Position numbers and translations under genes: made by a program
Shown: positions 1 through 6,914 of the stretch, in pieces
Numbering within the stretch: position 1 is the stretch's first letter
How the letters are laid out: each line of letters begins with the position of its first letter
Notes under the pieces: model-generated
Databases searched by the model: none
Seen by the model: only the letters and a program-made list of their open reading frames with translations
Told to the model about the DNA's origin: nothing
Origin: Mongoliibacter sp.
GTDB taxonomy: Bacteria; Bacteroidota; Bacteroidia; Cytophagales; Cyclobacteriaceae
DNA length: 39,229 nucleotides
NCBI RefSeq assembly: GCF_007692705.1
Contig: NZ_REBN01000125.1
Location: forward strand, 1 to 39,229
Reading direction: 5' to 3'

Positions 1-401
1 TAATAACTGACTAATGTGCAAAAATAGCCAAAAAAATTATTATATAATTATCATTGACAAGTAAATAGTGAAATTGAAGCATCATATTTCAAAATTAATT
101 TTTATATATTTGAAAGGATTTTTTATGTCTGTATAAGATCTTTATGTTTTATGACTATCCTCCTTTTTACTAGTAGAATCTTCATAATGGAATTAGCCTA
201 TGATTTCAATCCAATATCAATGAATGACTTGTCCTCCGTGGCGGATCCAACCCCGAGGCCTCCGGATCAGGTTTATGCAAGACCTTTGTTTGATTGGTTA
301 GTGGTGCAATTTCAGATATACTTATCATGTTTTATAAAAAATTCAATAAAGTTAGGCTAGTCTATGAATTTTTTTAATTTTGAATTTATACGAGGAACAG
401 C
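1..401. other. AT-rich intergenic region upstream of the FAD oxidoreductase
   Basis: No convincing gene is visible here. A reading frame at 151-360 is open, but its product has no recognisable fold and the frame lies inside a dispersed repeat, so I treat it as non-coding. The only structured part is that repeat and its GC-rich core (about 232-267), which stands out from the AT-rich surroundings. The promoter of the oxidoreductase gene must lie in the last 130 bases, but I could not fix a confident -33/-7 pair. Confidence 0.6.
151..267 (+). repeat. Dispersed repeat, copy 1 (with GC-rich core)
   Basis: Bases 151-215 align without gaps to the reverse complement of 10331-10395, with 52 of 65 positions identical by hand count, and more weakly (about 40 of 65) to 2829-2893. 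Beyond the aligned part, after an apparent insertion of about 35 bases, lies a GC-rich core (about 240-267) containing CCCGAGGCCT, also present in the perfect palindrome of copy 3. Many differences between copies are transitions. The reading frame is not kept in copy 2, which argues for a non-coding element such as a REP- or MITE-like repeat rather than a gene family. Confidence 0.65.
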
Positions 402-2138
402 ATGAACAGAAGAACTTTTATTTCAGGATTAACTTTAAGTACAGGTGCCCTGACCTTGTCGCCTTTAGAGAGCTTTGGTAGCCTTTCATCAAACAAAAAG
501 CAGGTTGAAATATCGGGTAATTACCAACGCTATAAAGCAGATATTGTCATTGCAGGAGGCGGCTTGGGAGGCTGTGCTGCCGCATTCGCTGCATTGCGCA
601 ATGGTCTTACCGTCATCATGACAGAAGAAACTGACTGGATAGGAGGTCAGCTAACCCAACAGGCAGTTCCACCTGATGAGCACCAATGGATAGAAACTCA
701 CGGTGCAACAGCCCTATACAGGGCTTTTAGAGAGAAAATCAGGGAGTATTATAAAGCTCAGTACCCCTTGACCGATACTGCTAAAAATATAGAATTTTTA
801 AATCCTGGAAATGGATCTGTGTCCCGTTTATGCCACGAACCCAAAGTAGCTTTGTATATATTGCAACAGATGTTTGCACCTTATGAAAGTGCAAGAAAAC
901 TGATTATACTTTTGAATCATAAAGCTATAAATGCTGAAAGCGATGGGAAGAAGGTTCGAACTTTAGAAGTCCAGTCTTCAATTTCCAAAAGACGTATTCA
1001 GTTAGTCGCACCTTATTATGTAGATGCGACAGAAATTGGTGATCTATTGCCTATGACCGGAACAGATTATGTGACCGGAACTGAATCCAGGTCAGTTACA
1101 GGGGAATCGCATGCGCCGGAGGAAGGAGATCCCGAAAATAACCAAGCTTTTACCATGTGCTTTTCTATGGATTTCGTCGATGGAGAGGATTGGGTCATTC
1201 CCAAACCCGAACAATATGATTTTTGGAATACTTTTGTGCCAAAACTCTCAAAGCCTTGGCCGGGAAGCATGTTAGGTTTGCATTATTCAAATCCTCAGAC
1301 TTTAGAACCTAAAAAATTGGGTTTTCATCCAGAGGGAATTCCCACCGGAGACCTGCTTAACCTGTGGTTATATAGAAGGATTCTTCACAAAGATAATTTT
1401 GAGGAGGGCTTCTATAAAGGTGACATTACTTTGGTGAATTGGCCACAAAATGACTACCTACCTGGTAATCTGGTCGATGTCTCTGATGAAGAGTTTAAAA
1501 AACACGTGGAAGGAGGGAAGCAATTAAGTTTATCCCTCCTGTATTGGTTACAGACCCAAGCGCCTAGACCAGATGGTGGTAAGGGATGGAAAGGTTTGCG
1601 GTTAAGGCCCGATGTAGTAGGGACGGAAGATGGATTGGCTAAATATCCATATGTGCGTGAATCAAGAAGGATAAAAGCTCTTTTCACTGTTCTGGAAGAA
1701 CATGTAGGGAAAGAACAAAGAAGCGAAGTAAGCGGCATGACAGGAGAAGATTTACAAGCTGCTGAATTTTATGATTCAGTTGGAATAGGCTATTACCACA
1801 TTGATCTCCACCCAAGCTCCAAAGGAGATAATTATATTGACTTTCCATCATTACCTTTTCAGATACCATTGGGAGCTCTTATTCCTCAAAAGATGGAGAA
1901 CCTGCTTCCTGCAAATAAAAACATTGGGACCACTCATATCACCAATGGCTGTTATAGATTGCATCCCGTCGAATGGAGTATAGGAGAAGCAGTAGGCATG
2001 TTGGTTCCTTTTGCCATGGCCAAAAATGTAAAACCGGTAGACGTAAGACAGGATAAAGGTTTGTTGAAGCAGTTTCAGGATATGGTCAGGGCACAGGGAA
2101 TAGAAACTGAGTGGCCCAAAACTAAACCGAATGGTTGA
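402..2138 (+). CDS. FAD-dependent oxidoreductase, Tat-exported (FAD_oxidored family)
   Basis: The 578-residue product starts with a Tat-like signal (MNRRTFISG, then a hydrophobic stretch ending near residue 27), so it is probably folded with FAD in the cytoplasm and exported. A Rossmann dinucleotide-binding motif, GGGLGG, sits at residues 52-57 after a beta strand (ADIVIAG), followed by an acidic residue pair typical of FAD/ribose binding and the segment WIGGQLTQQ that marks the FAD_oxidored group (Pfam PF12831). A second nucleotide-binding segment near the C-terminus (NIGTTHITNGCYRLHP) is also typical. The substrate is unknown; relatives are often labelled xanthan lyase-like or generic FAD oxidoreductases. 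The gene stands alone and its 3' end overlaps the convergent membrane-protein gene by 17 bases. The ATG at 402 is chosen because it opens the twin-arginine signal. The family call is firm, the reaction is not. Confidence 0.88.
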   Translation: MNRRTFISGLTLSTGALTLSPLESFGSLSSNKKQVEISGNYQRYKADIVIAGGGLGGCAAAFAALRNGLTVIMTEETDWIGGQLTQQAVPPDEHQWIETHGATALYRAFREKIREYYKAQYPLTDTAKNIEFLNPGNGSVSRLCHEPKVALYILQQMFAPYESARKLIILLNHKAINAESDGKKVRTLEVQSSISKRRIQLVAPYYVDATEIGDLLPMTGTDYVTGTESRSVTGESHAPEEGDPENNQAFTMCFSMDFVDGEDWVIPKPEQYDFWNTFVPKLSKPWPGSMLGLHYSNPQTLEPKKLGFHPEGIPTGDLLNLWLYRRILHKDNFEEGFYKGDITLVNWPQNDYLPGNLVDVSDEEFKKHVEGGKQLSLSLLYWLQTQAPRPDGGKGWKGLRLRPDVVGTEDGLAKYPYVRESRRIKALFTVLEEHVGKEQRSEVSGMTGEDLQAAEFYDSVGIGYYHIDLHPSSKGDNYIDFPSLPFQIPLGALIPQKMENLLPANKNIGTTHITNGCYRLHPVEWSIGEAVGMLVPFAMAKNVKPVDVRQDKGLLKQFQDMVRAQGIETEWPKTKPNG

Positions 2139-2511
2139 TGGACAATAATTGTCTAAATGCCAAAAAGACAATTACCGCGATTTCTGCGAAAAAATATACC
2201 AATCCCAATAACTGCATTTGAGGAAGAAAATACATAATTGCCCCAATAGTAAGACAACAGTAAATCAGATTTGCTACTGCAATTAAACGCATTGGCATTT
2301 TCCATTTGGCTGGAAAATTTATAAAATGATAAAAGGAAAATAAAAAATATAAAACTGCAATTGCCGCTAATGTTCTCATCACAAACTGTGGCATGCCAAT
2401 ATGTTCCTGATATATCGGTAAAATCAAGCCAAGCATAATGGCTGTCAAAAATGCCCCAATGCTGTCTGTAAGAAATAGATTTTTAGGTTCCCTCAAATTG
2501 TAGCCAGACAT
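2122..2511 (-). CDS. Small four-helix integral membrane protein, function unknown
   Basis: The 129-residue product has four evident transmembrane segments (about residues 17-35, 43-65, 73-95 and 99-122) separated by short loops, with a soluble N-terminus of about 14 residues (MSGYNLREPKNLFL). I see no catalytic motif and do not recognise a named family; small multi-helix proteins of this kind are common and uncharacterised in Bacteroidota. Coding is supported by the clean periodic hydrophobicity over the whole frame and an ATG start. It converges on the FAD oxidoreductase gene and the two reading frames overlap by 17 bases at their stop codons. No partner gene lies upstream within the window. 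Confidence 0.7.
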   Translation of the reverse strand: MSGYNLREPKNLFLTDSIGAFLTAIMLGLILPIYQEHIGMPQFVMRTLAAIAVLYFLFSFYHFINFPAKWKMPMRLIAVANLIYCCLTIGAIMYFLPQMQLLGLVYFFAEIAVIVFLAFRQLLSINHSV

Positions 2512-2828
2512 TTCATTTTGTTAGATCGATGTTTTTATTTGCGTTTACGACTTTGCTATCAGGAAATAAAAAACCTGATTTAGTTTAATTAGGATATTTA
2601 TTCTATTTAGATACTCATAGATAATGTTTCAAATTAATCTGCAGTTCTATTTATTTGAAGCCGCTGGTATATAAACATTTAACCAGATTTTTTTAATGCT
2701 TATTGAGTTGAACTAATGTTGAATAATCTTATAGATGCTTTAAATATTTAATTTCAGTTCAATTTATAGCTGATTTACTTTCTTTTTTAATATATGGGTA
2801 CTTTTTGTTTAAACTAGGTTTTCAGATT

Positions 2829-2904
2829 GTGTATATCCGTTTTCATACGAGTAAGATCCTTAAAATAATATCAACCTGTAATTTCTGACCAAGCTCGAGG
2901 TCCT
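2829..2904 (+). repeat. Dispersed repeat, copy 2 (degenerate)
   Basis: Bases 2829-2893 align without gaps to copy 1 at 151-215 (about 40 of 65 identical) and to the reverse complement of copy 3 (about 42 of 65). Just after the aligned part comes GCTCGAGGTCCT, a decayed form of the GAGGCCTC core of copy 3. The frame open in copy 1 is interrupted here, so the element is unlikely to be coding. It is the most diverged of the three copies and the weakest call. Confidence 0.5.
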
Positions 2905-2973
2905 GTAGACAAATTTCTTTACCCAAAAAGAAGTGTTGTAATCATTAAAGAGAAGATTTGAGATAAACATATT

Positions 2974-2986
2974 TAGATTTTATCTA
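2974..2986 (+). promoter_or_regulatory. Candidate metalloregulator half-palindrome upstream of hmuT (distal)
   Basis: TAGAT-TTT-ATCTA is a perfect inverted repeat with a three-base spacer, the same arm sequence and spacing as the stronger site at 3054-3072. It lies about 130 bases upstream of the hmuT start. Two matching sites before a heme-uptake operon suggest an iron-responsive repressor (Fur- or DtxR-like), but the regulator is inferred. Confidence 0.4.
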
Positions 2987-3053
2987 TCTCATTGTCAAAT
3001 CTATTGCTGATCAATTAAAAATTAAGTCAGATAGAAAATATCAATTAATATTT

Positions 3054-3072
3054 ATTTGGATTTAATCTAAAT
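3054..3072 (+). promoter_or_regulatory. Candidate iron/heme regulator operator upstream of hmuT
   Basis: ATTTGGAT-TTA-ATCTAAAT is a 19-base inverted repeat with a single arm mismatch. A TTTG at 3055-3058 and a TATTTG at 3080-3085 are spaced as in Bacteroidota -33/-7 promoters (the -7 is imperfect against TAnnTTTG), so the palindrome would cover the -33 element and spacer, as expected for a repressor site. A further half site, AATCTAAAT, occurs at 3103-3111, directly before the hmuT start. The identity of the regulator is inference from the operon's function. Confidence 0.45.
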
Positions 3073-3113
3073 ACACTGATATTTGTCATGTTATTTTAAA
3101 TCAATCTAAATAA

Positions 3114-3962
3114 ATGAAAAGGTATTTTATAATTCTCTCCTTTTTGATAGGGGCATGTACGAGTCAGGAGAAAACGGGTAATGGAGATGGTTTGAAAATC
3201 ATAACTGCAGGAGGTACAATTACTGAGATCATTTACGAATTGGGTTTTGGTGACCAAATCATTGCAACGGACATCACTTCTACCTATCCGGCTGCAATGC
3301 AGGAACTCCCATCCATAGGATACAGGAATCAGATCAAAGCAGAAGGAGTACTGGCTTTAGGGCCTGATATGATTTTAGCTGAGGAAGGTTATCTCTCAGA
3401 TGATGTTGTCAGTCAGCTGAAGGGTACAGGGACAGCGGTTCATTTTTTTAAAAAGCCGGTAAAGACAGAGGAAACCTTGGAGTTGATACAGAAGTTATCT
3501 GAATTTTTAGATGTCTCCTCCAAAGGAGAAAGTTTGAAAAAATCTTTAATTGAGGACCTGGAAGAATTGACTGAGAAAACTGCAAAGCAGGAGAACGGGA
3601 AGCCAAAAGTAGCATTTGTAATGGCAAGGGGAGAGGAAATGGTGTTTGTGGCTGGAGAAGATACTTTTGCTGAGTCCATTATTAGAATGGCTGGAGCAGA
3701 ATCCACGGGAAAGGGATTCAGGGATTTTATTCCACTGACACCAGAAAGCTTGGTAAGCATGAACCCCGACTATTTATTGTTTTTTGATTCTGGGATCAAG
3801 TCCATGGGAGGGCTTGAGGGTTTGAAAAAAATCAGGGGAATAGAAGAGACTACTGCCTTTCAAAAAAATCAGATCCTTTCATTTGATGGACTTTACCTTT
3901 CTGGCTTTGGACCAAGAGTAGGGCAGGCAGCATTGGAACTTTCTAAAGCAATTGGATACTGA
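3114..3962 (+). CDS. hmuT: Heme ABC transporter substrate-binding lipoprotein HmuT
   Basis: The 282-residue product begins with a lipoprotein signal (MKRYFIILSFLIGAC, lipidated Cys15) and has the two-lobed periplasmic_BP_2 pattern of heme/cobalamin/siderophore binding proteins. The segment GGTITEIIYELGFGDQIIATD followed by TSTYP is characteristic of HmuT-type heme-binding proteins, and the second lobe contains MARGEEMVFVAGEDTFAESII. It should carry heme from the outer-membrane receptor to the HmuUV permease. It is the first gene of the operon, and its TGA overlaps the ATG of hmuU by one base, implying translational coupling. A palindromic operator-like site ends about 40 bases upstream. No Shine-Dalgarno sequence is visible, as is usual for this phylum. 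A cobalamin-binding role (BtuF) is the alternative; the hemS, hmuR and hmuY neighbours favour heme. Confidence 0.9.
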   Translation: MKRYFIILSFLIGACTSQEKTGNGDGLKIITAGGTITEIIYELGFGDQIIATDITSTYPAAMQELPSIGYRNQIKAEGVLALGPDMILAEEGYLSDDVVSQLKGTGTAVHFFKKPVKTEETLELIQKLSEFLDVSSKGESLKKSLIEDLEELTEKTAKQENGKPKVAFVMARGEEMVFVAGEDTFAESIIRMAGAESTGKGFRDFIPLTPESLVSMNPDYLLFFDSGIKSMGGLEGLKKIRGIEETTAFQKNQILSFDGLYLSGFGPRVGQAALELSKAIGY

Positions 3963-5023
3963 TGTCCCTACAGACGCTTACATATCAAAAAGATAAAAAG
4001 CAGTTTCTGGTGCTGGGTGTTTTGACCCTTTCACTATTTGTTGTTTTGATTCTTTCACTTTCCATGGGGGCATTTTCCATTCCTGCCTCTAAAGTCCTTT
4101 ATGTCATCCTTGATGCTTTGGGCTTACCTGCTGGGGAATTCAGTAAACAGGAATCCAGTGTTTTGTTGGGTATCAGGTTGCCAAGGGTTCTTTTAGCCTT
4201 GATGGTGGGAGGTGGTTTGGGGCTTTCAGGTGCAGCTTTGCAGGGCTTGTTTAGAAACCCCTTGGTGGAGCCGGGACTGATAGGTGTCAGTAGTGGTGGA
4301 GCATTATTTGCTGTAGTATTTATTGTTTTTGGTAACAGTCTGCCATTCCTTGGATACTTTGGTGCCGCAGGGCTTCCCCTATTTGCTTTTCTGGGAGGCT
4401 TATTAAATACTTTTCTAGTTTATAAGCTGGCCAGTCAATCCGGAAAGACTGATATTTCGCTTTTGATTTTAGCAGGGGTAGCACTCAATGCCTTATCTGG
4501 AGCATTGATTGGGCTGGCTATATTTTATGCGGATGACGCAGCACTCAGGAACTTCACATTCTGGAGTCTAGGAGATGTTGGAGGGGCCAATTGGCAAAAA
4601 GTAGGAGTTTGTTTCATGTTCATTTTAGGACCTATTGGACTGATTCTAAGTCAATATAGACAACTCAATGCTTTGGCAATAGGGGAGAATGAAGCATTCC
4701 ATATGGGAGTTAATGTTCAAATGGTCAAATATATCCTGCTATTTTGTTCCGCATTGATTGTTGGGACGGCAGTTTCCCTGACAGGTACTATTGGATTTGT
4801 AGGTTTGATAGTTCCGCACCTGATTCGGCTGCTATACGGCGCTGACCATAAACTGGTGTTGCCGGCATCTTTTCTCCTTGGAGGGGTATTGCTAAGTCTG
4901 GCAGACATACTTGCCAGAACCTTGGTGGCTCCCGCAGAGCTTCCCATAGGAATCATCACAGCCATAATAGGAGCTCCATTCTTTATTTGGTTGATCATAA
5001 ATTTCAAAAAAATCAGAACTTGA
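3962..5023 (+). CDS. hmuU: Heme ABC transporter permease HmuU (FecCD/BtuC family)
   Basis: The 353-residue product is highly hydrophobic, with about nine or ten transmembrane helices, and carries FecCD/BtuC signatures: IRLPRVLLALMVGGGLGLSG near residues 70-90, ALQGLFRNPLVEPGLIGVSS just after, and GFVGLIVPHLIRLLYGADH near residue 280. It forms the inner-membrane channel of a heme importer together with HmuV. Length is normal for the family. Start and stop are tightly packed in the operon: it overlaps hmuT by one base and ends one base before hmuV. The family cannot by sequence alone separate heme from B12 or siderophore transport, so the substrate is inferred from the operon. Confidence 0.92.
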   Translation: MSLQTLTYQKDKKQFLVLGVLTLSLFVVLILSLSMGAFSIPASKVLYVILDALGLPAGEFSKQESSVLLGIRLPRVLLALMVGGGLGLSGAALQGLFRNPLVEPGLIGVSSGGALFAVVFIVFGNSLPFLGYFGAAGLPLFAFLGGLLNTFLVYKLASQSGKTDISLLILAGVALNALSGALIGLAIFYADDAALRNFTFWSLGDVGGANWQKVGVCFMFILGPIGLILSQYRQLNALAIGENEAFHMGVNVQMVKYILLFCSALIVGTAVSLTGTIGFVGLIVPHLIRLLYGADHKLVLPASFLLGGVLLSLADILARTLVAPAELPIGIITAIIGAPFFIWLIINFKKIRT

Positions 5024-5024
5024 T

Positions 5025-5825
5025 ATGCTACAGGCAAACGACATTCATTTTTGTATTCAAAACAGACCCATCGTAGACCGTGCTTCCATGGTTCTTAGGC
5101 CTGGTGAGCTGACAGTTATTCTTGGACCTAATGGTGCAGGTAAATCCAGCTTATTCAAGGTCTTATCAGGAGAGCAAGTTTGTAAGGATGGCAGAGTTAG
5201 TTATAATGGAAGGCCTTTGGACCAATTCAAAAATAGGCAGTTGGCCCAAGTCCGCTCTGTTATGCCGCAACACAGTTCACTGAACTTCCCTTTTTCGGTG
5301 TTGGAAGTAGTGGAATTGGGCTTATTGCCTCTGGGGAAAAATTACGGTGTTGACCTACTTCAGGAGGTAATGAAGCAAACACAAACTTGGGAACTGAGGG
5401 ATTGTCTTTACGGAAATCTTTCCGGTGGAGAAAAGCAAAGAGTTCAATTGGCAAGAGTGCTGACCCAAATTTGGGAGAAGAAGCCATTTCCCCGATATCT
5501 GCTTCTTGATGAACCCACTTCAAGTATGGACATTGCACTGCAGCATCATGTGCTTTCCATTATTCAAAAAATAAAAGAAAGGAACATAGGTGTGCTAGCC
5601 ATTCTCCATGATCTCAATCTTGCGGCAAATTATGCAGATCAGGTCATCTTGATGAAAAAGGGCAATATCCTTTTTCAAGGAAAGGCTGAATCGGTCATGA
5701 ATACAGAAAATCTGATGCAAGTATTCGATCATCCCATTAAAGTATATCAGGGAGATGAACGAAGACCAACAATTATCCAAAGCATACCATTTAAAAGTAT
5801 CAATAATCAAATCAAACAAGCTTAA
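5025..5825 (+). CDS. hmuV: Heme ABC transporter ATP-binding protein HmuV
   Basis: The 266-residue ATPase has all the expected elements: Walker A GPNGAGKS at residues 34-41, a Q-loop in VMPQHSS, the ABC signature LSGGEKQRVQLARVL, Walker B YLLLDEPTSSMD and the switch histidine in LAILHDLNLAA. This is the HmuV/BtuD/FecE branch of ABC ATPases that energise FecCD-type permeases. It begins one base after the hmuU stop and is followed four bases later by hemS. The protein should sit on the cytoplasmic face, coupled to HmuU. Nothing is missing or unusual. Confidence 0.92.
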   Translation: MLQANDIHFCIQNRPIVDRASMVLRPGELTVILGPNGAGKSSLFKVLSGEQVCKDGRVSYNGRPLDQFKNRQLAQVRSVMPQHSSLNFPFSVLEVVELGLLPLGKNYGVDLLQEVMKQTQTWELRDCLYGNLSGGEKQRVQLARVLTQIWEKKPFPRYLLLDEPTSSMDIALQHHVLSIIQKIKERNIGVLAILHDLNLAANYADQVILMKKGNILFQGKAESVMNTENLMQVFDHPIKVYQGDERRPTIIQSIPFKSINNQIKQA

Positions 5826-5829
5826 TACC

Positions 5830-6873
5830 ATGGAACCAACAATGATCGAAAACCAACAATCTCTCAAAAAAGCCTGGGAAAATCTCAAAGAAGAAAATCC
5901 GAAAATGAGGATTAGAGATGCGGCTAAATCTTTAAGGGTAGCAGAAGCAGAGCTATTGGCCACACAGCTTGGTGAGGGTGTGACAAGGCTTGAAGGTAGC
6001 TGGGCGGAAATGCTCATATCCATCAAAAAACTTGGGAAAGTAATGGCACTTACCAGAAATGAAGGGTGTGTTCTTGAAAGTAAAGGAAACTTTCAAAAAA
6101 TTGATATTCATGGAACTGAACCCAATCAGGTAGCTACCGTGATCGGCCCCATTGAACAGCGTATTTTCTTTTCATCATGGAAGTTTGGCTTTGCAGTCGT
6201 TCAGCATGGTCCCAGGGGAATCATGAGAAGCCTTCAGTTTTTTGACAAAGCAGGTGAGGCAGTTCTTAAAGTTTACTTGCAGGAGAAATCAGATGTCCAT
6301 GCATTCGAAGATTTTGTTTTCCATTACACTGCTGCATACCAGTCTTCTGAACTTGAAATTGAAGCATTCCAGGAAGTGACTTATGCTGAAAGTATTGATT
6401 TGAAAGCATTTACCCATGACTGGGAAAATATGAAAGATACCCATGATTTTTTTGGAATGCTGAGAAAATATAAAGTTTCCAGACTGGATGCTGTCAGGTG
6501 GATAGATGATAAGTGGGCTTATGAAATTGATAGGCTTTCTGCCAGAAAGATCCTAGAAAAAGCTTCTGAAACCAAACTGCCCATCATGATTTTCGCAGGC
6601 AATAAGGGAAATATTCAAATCCATCAAGGCAAAGTGAGAACAATCCGGCAAATGGGGGATTGGCTGAATGTTTTAGACCCCGATTTCAATATGCATCTGG
6701 ACGAGAACACCATTTCAAAGGCATTTGTGGTTCACAAAAATACAGATGACGGTTTAGTGTCTTCGGTTGAATTATTCGACAAGTCCGGGGAAATGATCGC
6801 ACAGTTCTTTGGCTTAAGAAAGCCTGGATTGGCCCAACTTCCTGAATGGAAGCTACTGGTTGATAGTCTTTAA
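5830..6873 (+). CDS. hemS: HemS/ChuS-type cytoplasmic heme-handling protein
   Basis: The 347-residue product shows the two-repeat architecture of the HemS/ChuS/HmuS family, cytoplasmic proteins that accept imported heme and store or degrade it. Family signatures are clear in the second half: MKDTHDFFGML (His205 lies where the proximal heme ligand of HemS/ChuS is expected), IMIFAGNKGNIQIHQG, WLNVLDPDFNMHL and SSVELFDKSGEMIAQFFG. The N-terminal repeat has the matching FFSSWKFGFAV and LQFFDKAGEAVLKVYL. I place the start at ATG 5830, four bases after the hmuV stop: an upstream in-frame ATG at 5755 would overlap hmuV by 71 bases, and the 5830 start gives the usual family length. ATG 5842 is a second option. 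A terminator-like hairpin follows directly. Confidence 0.9.
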   Translation: MEPTMIENQQSLKKAWENLKEENPKMRIRDAAKSLRVAEAELLATQLGEGVTRLEGSWAEMLISIKKLGKVMALTRNEGCVLESKGNFQKIDIHGTEPNQVATVIGPIEQRIFFSSWKFGFAVVQHGPRGIMRSLQFFDKAGEAVLKVYLQEKSDVHAFEDFVFHYTAAYQSSELEIEAFQEVTYAESIDLKAFTHDWENMKDTHDFFGMLRKYKVSRLDAVRWIDDKWAYEIDRLSARKILEKASETKLPIMIFAGNKGNIQIHQGKVRTIRQMGDWLNVLDPDFNMHLDENTISKAFVVHKNTDDGLVSSVELFDKSGEMIAQFFGLRKPGLAQLPEWKLLVDSL

Positions 6874-6876
6874 TGC

Positions 6877-6901
6877 TTTGGGGGTTTTTAGAGCCCCCAA
6901 A
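6877..6901 (+). terminator. Terminator-like hairpin between hemS and hmuR
   Basis: TTTGGGGG (6877-6884) pairs with CCCCCAAA (6894-6901) across a nine-base loop, starting four bases after the hemS stop. It is followed by A-run and TTTT sequence rather than a clean T-run, so it could be a partial terminator, a processing or 3'-end-stabilising stem, or both. Because hmuR starts only 14 bases later, it may set different transcript levels for hmuTUV-hemS and for hmuRY. Confidence 0.6.
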
Positions 6902-6914
6902 AAATTTTAACACC

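Larger units (their letters stand above)
2512..3113. other. AT-rich intergenic region before the heme operon
   Basis: This 600-base region holds the promoters of the divergent membrane-protein gene and hmuT. Visible inside it are a six-base-pair hairpin with ATCAGG/CCTGAT arms (2558-2579), copy 2 of the dispersed repeat (2829-2904) and two palindromes resembling a metalloregulator operator (2974-2986 and 3054-3072). I see no open frame that looks like a gene and no riboswitch fold that I recognise. Confidence 0.6.

Noticed and set aside
151-360. Open frame of 69 codons starting at ATG 151
   Set aside because: It lies in a dispersed repeat; the matching frame in copy 3 gives a different C-terminal part and copy 2 is interrupted. 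The translation has no recognisable signal or fold.
3114-5825. Cobalamin importer instead of heme importer
   Set aside because: The family motifs fit both, but hemS, a receptor with FRAP/His/NPDL and an HmuY-like lipoprotein in the same operon point to heme; no cobalamin riboswitch was recognised upstream.
5755-5829. ATG 5755 as the start of hemS
   Set aside because: It would overlap hmuV by 71 bases and add 25 residues before a family-typical N-terminus; ATG 5830 gives the normal length.
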